From positions 62,001-126,000 of the forward strand of contig JAZNEP010000035.1 of the NCBI GenBank assembly GCA_045588655.1: 64,000 bases of DNA, written 5' to 3'. The position numbers and the translations under genes are program-made. Origin of the DNA: SVFI01 sp045588655 (GTDB lineage: Bacteria > Bacillota > Clostridia > Lachnospirales > Lachnospiraceae). The notes beneath the pieces were generated by a model. The model was given only the letters and a program-made list of their open reading frames with translations, searched no databases and had not been told where the DNA came from. This document shows, one piece after another, positions 18,134 to 25,793 of this stretch (position 1 is its first letter; each line of letters opens with the position of its first letter).

Positions 18134-20030
18134 AATTCATATTCTGGACAGTAATACTGTAGACCAGATTGCAGCAGGGGAAGTAGTGGAGAGACCTGCT
18201 TCTGTGGTAAAAGAATTAGTGGAAAATGCAATAGATGCCGGTGCAAAGCAGATTACCGTGGAAATTAAAGAGGGCGGTATCAGCTTTATTCGAGTGACGG
18301 ACGATGGAAGTGGAATTGAACAAAGTCAGCTTACAAAAGCGTTTATGCGTCATGCGACAAGTAAGATTACAGTGGCAGAGGATCTTGAAAATGTGATGAG
18401 CCTTGGATTCCGTGGGGAGGCACTTTCGAGTATTGCTGCGGTAGCCCAGGTAGAAATGATAACCAAGACTGCAGAGGCACTGACAGGATACCGTTTTTGT
18501 ATAAACGGCGGGGAGGCGCAGCCACCGGAAGAAATCGGAGCACCTAATGGTACGACAATCCTTGTACGAAATTTGTTTTTTAATACACCGGTTCGTCGAA
18601 AGTTTTTAAAAACACCGGCAACGGAAGGTGGATACATTGCTGACTTTATGCAACATATGGCAATGTCAGTTCCGGATGTAGCATTTCAGTTTATCTTAAA
18701 TGGACAGACACGTTTTTTTACATCGGGAAACGGAAAGATGGACGAGATTATTTATCGTATATACGGAAGAGAAGTAGCAGAGGAAATGATTCCAATCGAT
18801 GCCCAAGGTGAGGGAATCCGTATGACAGGATTTCTTGGAAAGCCGGTGCTGAATCGTGCGAATCGTAGCTATGAAACATTTTTTGTAAATAAGAGATATA
18901 TCAAAAGCACGCTGATTTCTTCTGCTGTGGAAGAAGGGTATAAGACGTTTTTGATGCAACATAAATATCCGTTTGTTGTGCTCCATTTTGAAATAGATCC
19001 GAAAAGAATTGATGTCAATGTACATCCGACCAAAATGGATATTCGAATGAATGAACCGGGATATTTCTTGTCATTTATCAAAGATGCAGTAAAAGAGGTG
19101 CTCACAGGACGGACTTTTATCGCGTCAATGGAACAGGTTCCAACCCCGGAAACAAAAGGAAATAAAGAGGTCCAGAAGGCCTTGACGGCGGCAATTCCGC
19201 AACCTTTTGAAAAACAGAGACAAAAAGAAAATGAGATGACCAATTTGGTCAAAGAAATGAGCACTTACGGGTCAGCTTCGAAGGAGACCGGTGCAAGAGT
19301 CTTTGGCTCAGATCGGGAGTTATTTAATAATAAAAAGACTTCAACTGTACCGGTTGCACGGACTAGCGGAAATGTAATTAAACAAAAAAATATGGTCTTT
19401 GTTGAAAAGATGGAGCAGATGCAGCTGTTTGATGAAGAAGAATTAAAGAAGCAGGAAATACAAAATTTTAAAATTGTCGGACAGGTGTTTGATACCTACT
19501 GGATTTTAGCAATGTCAGAAAAAATCTATTATGTAGATCAACATGCAGCACATGAAAAAGTGATGTATGAGAGATTAATGAAGCAATACCACGAAAAGCA
19601 GATTGCTCTGCAGTCCCTAAATCCGCCGCTTGTTGTGACACTATCTCCAAAGGAAAAAAATGTATTACAGTCCAATATGGAGGTGTTTGCTTCTTTAGGA
19701 TTTGAGATGGATGAGTTTGGGGAAGACACCTATGCGATAAGGAGCGTTCCAACGGATTTATATGGACTAAGTGAAAAGGGGTTGTTTTTGTCCATTTTGG
19801 ATGAACTTGTAGAGTTCCCTGTGAAGGGGGATTCGGATGCGGTTTTATCTAAAATTGCAAGTATGTCATGTAAAGCAGCGGTAAAGGGAAATCAGGTACT
19901 TTCCGTTCAGGAAGCAGAAGTCTTGATGCAAGAGTTGCTTGCATGTGAAAATCCGTTTAACTGTCCACATGGAAGACCAACGATTATTTCCATGACGAAG
20001 TATGAGTTGGAGAAAAAATTCAAAAGGTAA
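18126..20030 (+). CDS. mutL: DNA mismatch repair protein MutL
   Basis: A 634-aa MutL. The GHKL ATPase domain shows ELVENAIDAGAKQI, DDGSGI and GFRGEALSSIAA. The C-terminal dimerisation domain contains the endonuclease metal motif DQHAAHEKVMYE (near residue 464) and the CPHGRP motif near the end, so this is a nicking-type MutL as expected for bacteria without MutH. The linker (about 330-430) is low-complexity and charged. Starts within the mutS stop region; miaA follows after 5 nt. Confidence 0.96.
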   Translation: MNEIHILDSNTVDQIAAGEVVERPASVVKELVENAIDAGAKQITVEIKEGGISFIRVTDDGSGIEQSQLTKAFMRHATSKITVAEDLENVMSLGFRGEALSSIAAVAQVEMITKTAEALTGYRFCINGGEAQPPEEIGAPNGTTILVRNLFFNTPVRRKFLKTPATEGGYIADFMQHMAMSVPDVAFQFILNGQTRFFTSGNGKMDEIIYRIYGREVAEEMIPIDAQGEGIRMTGFLGKPVLNRANRSYETFFVNKRYIKSTLISSAVEEGYKTFLMQHKYPFVVLHFEIDPKRIDVNVHPTKMDIRMNEPGYFLSFIKDAVKEVLTGRTFIASMEQVPTPETKGNKEVQKALTAAIPQPFEKQRQKENEMTNLVKEMSTYGSASKETGARVFGSDRELFNNKKTSTVPVARTSGNVIKQKNMVFVEKMEQMQLFDEEELKKQEIQNFKIVGQVFDTYWILAMSEKIYYVDQHAAHEKVMYERLMKQYHEKQIALQSLNPPLVVTLSPKEKNVLQSNMEVFASLGFEMDEFGEDTYAIRSVPTDLYGLSEKGLFLSILDELVEFPVKGDSDAVLSKIASMSCKAAVKGNQVLSVQEAEVLMQELLACENPFNCPHGRPTIISMTKYELEKKFKR

Positions 20031-20035
20031 TTAGA

Positions 20036-21010
20036 ATGGAAAAAAGAAAATTAGTCATACTGACAGGACCGACAGCGGTCGGAAAGACAAAGTTATCGAT
20101 TGAGCTTGCAAAAAGGATAGGCGGAGAAATCATCTCCGCCGATTCTATGCAGGTATATAAATATATGGATATTGGTTCTGCCAAAATTATGCCGGATGAG
20201 ATGTGTGGTATTCCGCACCATCTTATAGATGTGTTGGAGCCAACGGAAGAGTTTGACGTATTTCGTTTTCAAAAAATGGCCAAAGAAGCAATGGAGAACA
20301 TTTATGAACGCGGAAGAATACCAGTCATTGTCGGTGGAACCGGGTTTTATATACAAGCGGTTTTATATGACATTGATTTTGCAAATTCGCAGGAAGATTC
20401 GTTGCTGCGAAAAGAACTCGAGGAGTTGGCACAGCAAAAAGGTGCCGAAGTACTTCATGAGATGCTCAGAGAGGTAGACCCACAAGCGGCTGAGGAGATT
20501 CATGAGAATAATGTGAAGCGAGTGATTCGGGCAATTGAATATTATCGTCAGACCGGTGAAAAAATATCCGTGCACAATAAACAGCAGAGAGAAAAAGAAT
20601 CTCCATACAATTTCTGCTACTTTGTATTGAACGATGAAAGAGCAAAGTTATATGAGCGGATTGAAGAGAGAGTCGATTTGATGGTAAAAGCAGGTCTTTT
20701 AGAGGAAGTAGAAAATCTTCTTGCAATGGGGTGTCAACGTGAAAGTACTGCCATGCAGGGACTTGGATATAAGGAGATGATTGATTATTTGCAAGGGAAA
20801 ATAGATCTTGAAAGAGCCGTTTATTTAATTAAAAGAGATACCAGACATTTTGCGAAAAGGCAGATTACATGGTTTAAACGTGAACAGGATGTGGAATGGG
20901 TTTTCAAAGATCAGTTTGGATATGCGGAAGATAAAATCATTGATCATATGTTAAATCAGTTGAAAATAAAGCACATAACGGAGGGAGATTCGTATGACAC
21001 AATTACATGA
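20036..21010 (+). CDS. miaA: tRNA dimethylallyltransferase
   Basis: A 324-aa MiaA, which transfers a dimethylallyl group to A37 of tRNAs reading UNN codons. Walker A GPTAVGKTKLSIELA is at residues about 10-24, followed by ISADSMQVYKYMDIGSAK, the substrate-binding VGGTGFYIQAVLY and the family's RDTRHFAKRQITWFKR near the C-terminus. AAAGG precedes the ATG. The 3' end overlaps the following gene by 17 nt. Product feeds MiaB encoded upstream. Confidence 0.95.
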   Translation: MEKRKLVILTGPTAVGKTKLSIELAKRIGGEIISADSMQVYKYMDIGSAKIMPDEMCGIPHHLIDVLEPTEEFDVFRFQKMAKEAMENIYERGRIPVIVGGTGFYIQAVLYDIDFANSQEDSLLRKELEELAQQKGAEVLHEMLREVDPQAAEEIHENNVKRVIRAIEYYRQTGEKISVHNKQQREKESPYNFCYFVLNDERAKLYERIEERVDLMVKAGLLEEVENLLAMGCQRESTAMQGLGYKEMIDYLQGKIDLERAVYLIKRDTRHFAKRQITWFKREQDVEWVFKDQFGYAEDKIIDHMLNQLKIKHITEGDSYDTIT

Positions 21011-22301
21011 GATGTACAATCAGCTAGGCATTGACGAAGATGTACGACTATTTGGTGAAAAAATATTAGAACGTTGCAGGAGCAGATTTGAGCAGATTGA
21101 TAAAACAGCGGAGTATAATCAATTAAAGGTTGTAAAAGCGATGCAGGATGCAAAAGTAAGTGAGGCTTGTCTGCTAGGTACAACCGGATATGGTTACAAT
21201 GATATTGGGCGTGATACACTGGAACAGGTTTATGCCAATCTGTTTCATACAGAAGACGCGCTGGTAAGACCGCAGATTACATGTGGAACACATGCTCTGG
21301 CTTTAGCATTAATGAGCAATCTCAGACCGGGGGATGAACTGTTATCACCTGTGGGGAAACCATACGATACATTGGAGGAAGTAATCGGAATCAGAGAGTC
21401 AAAAGGTTCGCTAAAGGAATATGGAATCACGTATCAACAGGTAGATCTTTTACCGGATGGAGAATTTGACTGGGATGGAATCAAAAAGGCAATCAATGAA
21501 AAAACAAAGATGGTGACCATACAGCGTTCTAAGGGGTATGAACCGAGAAAAACGCTTTCTGTGGAGAGAATTGGTCAGCTGATTCATTTTATTAAAGAGA
21601 TTAAGCCGGAAATTATTTGTATGGTGGATAACTGTTATGGTGAATTTGTACAGAGAATAGAGCCGACAGATGTCGGAGCAGATTTGGTGGTTGGTTCATT
21701 AATCAAAAATCCGGGCGGTGGATTAGCTCCAATCGGCGGATATATAGCTGGAAAGAAGGAGTGCGTGGAAAACGCAGCATACCGCCTGACTTCGCCGGGA
21801 CTTGGAAAAGAAGTGGGGGCGTCATTAGGAGTCCTGTCTTCATTTTATGAAGGCCTGTTTTTAGCACCGACTGTCACCGCATCTGCATTAAAAGGGGCAA
21901 TTTTCGCTGCAAATATCTATGAAGAACTTGGGTATTATGTGGTGCCGAATGCATCAGAGGAGCGATTTGATATTATCCAGGCGATTACGTTTGGTAATCC
22001 GGAGGGTGTGATTTCTTTTTGTAAAGGAATTCAGGCGGCAGCGCCGGTAGACAGCTTTGTGACGCCGGAACCTTGGGATATGCCGGGGTATGATGCACCA
22101 GTTATTATGGCGGCTGGGGCGTTTGTTGCAGGTTCATCCATTGAGCTGTCAGCAGATGGTCCGATTAAGCCACCTTATGCGGTTTACATGCAGGGAGGAC
22201 TTACCTTTCCGCATGCGAAATTCGGTATGTTAAGGACACTTCAGAGCATGAAAGAAGATGGAGTGATTCAATCGGAACAGCTCGCAAAAAAGGATTTCTA
22301 G
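20994..22301 (+). CDS. ynbB: PLP-dependent aminotransferase-fold protein, YnbB/methionine gamma-lyase-like
   Basis: A 435-aa member of the YnbB family, annotated variously as aluminium-resistance protein or methionine gamma-lyase family. Visible features are GTTGYGYNDIGRDTLEQVYA, QITCGTHALALAL and the PLP-lysine region GSLIKNPGGGLAP near residue 239. In Bacillus ynbB also lies in the miaA-hfq-ynbB region; no hfq is present here. The physiological reaction is not established; the fold predicts a PLP enzyme acting on a sulfur amino acid. Strong AACGGAGGGAG before the ATG. Confidence 0.8.
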   Translation: MTQLHEMYNQLGIDEDVRLFGEKILERCRSRFEQIDKTAEYNQLKVVKAMQDAKVSEACLLGTTGYGYNDIGRDTLEQVYANLFHTEDALVRPQITCGTHALALALMSNLRPGDELLSPVGKPYDTLEEVIGIRESKGSLKEYGITYQQVDLLPDGEFDWDGIKKAINEKTKMVTIQRSKGYEPRKTLSVERIGQLIHFIKEIKPEIICMVDNCYGEFVQRIEPTDVGADLVVGSLIKNPGGGLAPIGGYIAGKKECVENAAYRLTSPGLGKEVGASLGVLSSFYEGLFLAPTVTASALKGAIFAANIYEELGYYVVPNASEERFDIIQAITFGNPEGVISFCKGIQAAAPVDSFVTPEPWDMPGYDAPVIMAAGAFVAGSSIELSADGPIKPPYAVYMQGGLTFPHAKFGMLRTLQSMKEDGVIQSEQLAKKDF

Positions 22302-22325
22302 TCGAAAAAAAAACGATGAATTTTG

Positions 22326-22354
22326 TATACATACCTTAGGGTGTGTGGTAAGAT
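22326..22354 (+). promoter_or_regulatory. Predicted sigma-A promoter for the DUF4321 gene
   Basis: TATACA at 22326-22331 (4 of 6 matches to the -35 consensus), 17-nt spacer, TAAGAT at 22349-22354 (-10). It lies in the first real gap after the ynbB stop and 37 nt before the next ATG. Inferred by eye only. Confidence 0.45.
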
Positions 22355-22390
22355 ATAGCTAGTGTTTGCAAAAGAAATCCGGAGGTACAA

Positions 22391-22630
22391 ATGAAAGGAA
22401 AAAATAATTGGGCATGCTTTCTTATGATACTTGCCGGTATCGTAATCGGTGGTTTTATCGGAAATTTATTGCCAAATACGTTTTTGAATTATGGACAAAG
22501 TTTCGGGCTGTCATCACCGGTAGTTCTTGATCTGGGGATATTAGTTCTTACATTTGGCTTGTCGATTCGTATTACGGTAGGTAGTATTATAGGAATCATC
22601 ATTGGGATTATCATATACCGATTTTTATAG
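22391..22630 (+). CDS. Small membrane protein, DUF4321 type
   Basis: A 79-aa protein with two hydrophobic segments: CFLMILAGIVIGGFIGNLL (about 9-27) and a longer C-terminal stretch (about 43-79) made of Ile and Gly repeats, with LSIRITVGSIIGIIIGIII. The size, the glycine-rich first helix and the position directly upstream of radC-mreB match DUF4321 proteins of Clostridia. Function unknown; the link with mreBCD suggests envelope work. GGAGG ends 7 nt upstream of the ATG. Confidence 0.7.
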   Translation: MKGKNNWACFLMILAGIVIGGFIGNLLPNTFLNYGQSFGLSSPVVLDLGILVLTFGLSIRITVGSIIGIIIGIIIYRFL

Positions 22631-22694
22631 GGAATGAGTAACTGACACTTTTGGCAAAAGCGTCTTTGTGTCCGGAGAACATAAGGACAATGCT

Positions 22695-23384
22695 ATGTTT
22701 CAAAAAAAAGAAAATGGAAAGATACAGATTCTTCCGTATGACAAATTTCTGACGTATGGTGCAGACACGTTAAGTGATGAAGAGCTTCTTGCCATCATAC
22801 TTCGCACAGGGACAAAAGGAGAAGATGCGGTTACGCTTGCTTGTCGTGTAATAGAGTTATGCGGAGACAAAAGGGGGATCCTTGGTCTTCATCATGTCAC
22901 AATCAAGGAGCTGATGCAAATTAATGGTATTGGTGAAGTGAAAGCAGTAAAGCTGAAAGCGATTGCAGAATTGTCCAGCCGGATTGCAGCTTCAAAAGTG
23001 GGACAGGATCTATATTTCAGACAGCCATGCGATGTAGCAGAGGCATACATGGAACAAATGCGTCATTTGGAAAAAGAGAACTGTATTGCGGTATATATGG
23101 ATAGCAAAGACAGCCGCATCTCTGATGTGCGGCTTTCTGTCGGAAATCTGAACAGTTCGATTTTATCAGCGCGAGAGATATTTCGACAGGCTCTTTTGTG
23201 TAATGCAGCTTCTGTCATTTTGCTTCATAATCATCCAAGTGGTGATCCAAGGCCTAGCAAAGAAGATATCAGCTTGACCCTGCAATTGAAGGAAGCGGCA
23301 AAAATCATGGAAATTCCCCTGCTGGATCATATCATTATTGGGGATAATACATATACAAGTTTAAAGGAGAAAGGAGTTTTATAA
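22695..23384 (+). CDS. radC: RadC family JAB/MPN-domain protein
   Basis: A 229-aa RadC-like protein. N-terminal helix-hairpin-helix (about 65-100, LMQINGIGEVKAVKLKA) and a C-terminal JAB1/MPN metal-binding domain with the motif HNHPSGDPRPSKED (about 178-191) and upstream Glu in SAREIF. RadC is named after a repair phenotype that was later withdrawn, and its true role is unclear. The frame opens with a GTG at 22668, but AAGGA 8 nt before the ATG at 22695 favours that start. Its TAATG stop/start junction couples it to mreB, a very common arrangement in Firmicutes. Confidence 0.9.
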   Translation: MFQKKENGKIQILPYDKFLTYGADTLSDEELLAIILRTGTKGEDAVTLACRVIELCGDKRGILGLHHVTIKELMQINGIGEVKAVKLKAIAELSSRIAASKVGQDLYFRQPCDVAEAYMEQMRHLEKENCIAVYMDSKDSRISDVRLSVGNLNSSILSAREIFRQALLCNAASVILLHNHPSGDPRPSKEDISLTLQLKEAAKIMEIPLLDHIIIGDNTYTSLKEKGVL

Positions 23385-24403
23385 TGGCTTCGAGTGCTTA
23401 TGGTATCGATTTAGGTACCTGTAATATCAAAATTTATGAAAAAGGTGGAGAGACAGTCTGCTGTCAAAAAAATATAATTGCGATTGAGAACAAAGATATT
23501 CTGTTTGCGTATGGTGATGCGGCTTTTGATATGTATGAAAAGGCGCCGGCAAATATTCACATTACGTATCCTCTATGCAATGGTGTGATTGCGGATATTA
23601 AAAATATGCAGACGCTGGTAAAATGCTTCATAAGTGATTTGTGCGGTGGTGCGGTAAAACCGGCAGATTATTATATTGCGGTTCCTACCGATGTTACGGA
23701 AGTAGAGAAGAGGGCCTTTTATGATCTGGTAAAAAATGCAAATGTAAAAGCCAAAAAAGTCATGGTAGTTGAGAAGGCGATTGCGGATGGTCTGGGTATG
23801 GGAATTGATGTTAAAAATTCACAGGGTGTACTTGTCGTAAATGTTGGCTATGATACTACCGAAATATCAATTCTTTCTCTTGGCGGAATTGTTCTGAGCA
23901 AATTGATTAAAGTCGGGGGACAAAAATTTGATGATGCAATTCGAAATGCAGTAAGAAAAGAATACAATTTGATTATTGGCGGAAAGACAGCAGAGAAGGT
24001 AAAAATCTCACTGGTTGATCTGGAAGAAGAAGGAAAAGGTGCTGTGGTATATGGACGAGATATCGTAACAGGTCTTCCGGTGGAAAGAGAAATACCGACC
24101 GAGCTGGTTGCAGAGTGTCTGAGAGAGCATTTTAATACTATTATTGATAATATTAAAGTGATTTTGGAAAGAACGCCGCCTGAACTTGCAGCAGATATTT
24201 ACAGACAGGGTATTTATTTGACGGGAGGTGCCTGTCAGGTGAGTCGCCTCAGTCAGCTGATTAGTAACGGAACGGGACTGAAGGTAAATGTTTCAGAACA
24301 TCCGATTGAAAGCGTGGCTATGGGACTTTCTAAAGTGATTAAGGAAGAAAACTACAGATCAGTTGCATATTCAATTGAGGGTATGGGTAACGGAGGAAGA
24401 TAA
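23384..24403 (+). CDS. mreB: MreB-like actin homologue, divergent nucleotide site
   Basis: A 339-aa MreB-family cytoskeletal protein that would polymerise beneath the membrane and guide lateral wall synthesis; genes for MreC and MreD follow. Phosphate-1 is GIDLGTCNIKIY (7-18). The phosphate-2 loop, normally VVDIGGGTTE, reads VVNVGYDTTE (151-160), so the conserved Asp is Asn153 and two glycines of the loop are lost. The adenosine motif TGGACQVSRL is recognisable. EKAIADGLG replaces the usual EEPMAAAIG, keeping the glutamate. Start and stop overlap neighbours by TAATG, so radC-mreB-mreC are one translational unit. Confidence 0.88.
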   Translation: MASSAYGIDLGTCNIKIYEKGGETVCCQKNIIAIENKDILFAYGDAAFDMYEKAPANIHITYPLCNGVIADIKNMQTLVKCFISDLCGGAVKPADYYIAVPTDVTEVEKRAFYDLVKNANVKAKKVMVVEKAIADGLGMGIDVKNSQGVLVVNVGYDTTEISILSLGGIVLSKLIKVGGQKFDDAIRNAVRKEYNLIIGGKTAEKVKISLVDLEEEGKGAVVYGRDIVTGLPVEREIPTELVAECLREHFNTIIDNIKVILERTPPELAADIYRQGIYLTGGACQVSRLSQLISNGTGLKVNVSEHPIESVAMGLSKVIKEENYRSVAYSIEGMGNGGR

Positions 24404-25278
24404 TGAGACGAAAACGGCAGAAGTTTACGATTCCAAGTAAATACTTATTGCTGATCATGACGATTATCTGTGTCATTTTTATGGCGGTTACTTTTTTTAC
24501 AGACTTTTTCGCAGCTCCGCTCAGTAATTTTGCCGGAGCTGTCGTTATTCCGTTTCAGTCAGGAATCAGCAAGGTCGGCAGTTGGATGTCAGACCGTTCT
24601 GCAGAGCTTGGCTCGCTGAGAGATGTGTTGGCTGAAAACGAAAGATTGCAGCAGCAGGTAGATGCACTTACGATTGAGAATAATTCGCTTCAGCAGGATA
24701 AATATGAACTCAATAATCTTCGTCAGTTGTATAAACTGGATCAAGAATATGCGGATTTTGAAAAAGTCGGGGCGCGAGTGGTGGCCAAAGAGGGCGGAAA
24801 CTGGTTTCACAGTTTCGTGATTGATAAGGGAAGTCTAGATGGCATAGAGGTGGATATGAATGTGATGGCCGGTAGTGGTCTTGTCGGTCGTGTAACAGAG
24901 GTTGGCGATGACTGGGCAAAAGTTATGGCGATTATCAACGATAATTCTAATGTGAGTGCAACCGTTCTGTCTACGGAGGATTCCTGTATGGTACAAGGAA
25001 ATCTTGAGACGATGGACAAAGGTGTCATTACATTCTCAAAGCTGATTAATGGGGATGTGGAAGTAAAAGAAGGAGACAAAGTGGTTACTTCGCATATCAG
25101 TACCAAGTATCTTCCGGGTATTCTGATTGGCTATATTTCTGCCATCAGTTCCGATTCAAACAATCTGACAAGCTCCGGATACATTACGCCGGCAGTGGAT
25201 TTTGCACATTTGGAAGAAGTACTTGTGATTATGGATCAGAAAAAAGATTATGAGGAAAGGGAAGCCGGTAAAAGATGA
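24403..25278 (+). CDS. mreC: Rod shape-determining protein MreC
   Basis: A 291-aa bitopic membrane protein. A basic N-terminus (RRKRQKF) precedes a membrane segment at about 14-34; a coiled coil follows (about 68-105, LRDVLAENERLQQQVDAL), and then the two beta-barrel extracellular domain containing VVAKEGGNWFHSFVIDKG and VMAGSGLVGRV, both typical of MreC. It links MreB to periplasmic wall synthases such as PBP2. It starts within the mreB stop (TAATG) and overlaps mreD by 4 nt. Confidence 0.93.
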   Translation: MRRKRQKFTIPSKYLLLIMTIICVIFMAVTFFTDFFAAPLSNFAGAVVIPFQSGISKVGSWMSDRSAELGSLRDVLAENERLQQQVDALTIENNSLQQDKYELNNLRQLYKLDQEYADFEKVGARVVAKEGGNWFHSFVIDKGSLDGIEVDMNVMAGSGLVGRVTEVGDDWAKVMAIINDNSNVSATVLSTEDSCMVQGNLETMDKGVITFSKLINGDVEVKEGDKVVTSHISTKYLPGILIGYISAISSDSNNLTSSGYITPAVDFAHLEEVLVIMDQKKDYEEREAGKR

Positions 25279-25793
25279 AACGTAATATCTTTATAACAAT
25301 AATGATAATATTATGCTTCATTCTTCAGTCAACATTATTTAAGGCGTTGTCTTTTGGTGGCATATCTCCAAATTTGATGATTATTATTACAGCAGCATTT
25401 GGATTTATGTGCGGAAAGAAATGTGGTCTTATCGTTGGCTTTTTTTCTGGGCTTCTCTATGATATTTTTTTCGGAAGTGTACTATGTTTTCATGCTTTGA
25501 TTTTTATGTACATCGGATATATGAATGGCAATTTTAAACAAATCTTTTACAAAGAGGATATCAAACTACCGCTGGTGCTGATTATGACAAGTGACTTTGT
25601 GTATGGATTGATATATTACATTCTTATGTTCCTTCTTAGAGGAAGATTCCATTTTATTCATTACTTTACAAAGATTATTTTACCGGAAATGGTTTATACC
25701 ATAGTTGTAACGTTATTGTGTTATCCGTTCATACGATTTGTGACCGGAAAACTAGAAGAGACAGAAAAAAGGAGCGAGGATAATTTTGCTTAG
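25275..25793 (+). CDS. mreD: Rod shape-determining protein MreD
   Basis: A 172-aa hydrophobic protein with about five or six membrane segments, starting in an ATGA overlap with mreC. The SPNLMIIITAAFGFMCGKKCG region and GLLYDIFFGSVLCFHAL are typical MreD features. MreD is an integral partner of MreC in the elongation complex. Overlaps the following PBP2 gene by 8 nt. Confidence 0.9.
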   Translation: MKRNIFITIMIILCFILQSTLFKALSFGGISPNLMIIITAAFGFMCGKKCGLIVGFFSGLLYDIFFGSVLCFHALIFMYIGYMNGNFKQIFYKEDIKLPLVLIMTSDFVYGLIYYILMFLLRGRFHFIHYFTKIILPEMVYTIVVTLLCYPFIRFVTGKLEETEKRSEDNFA

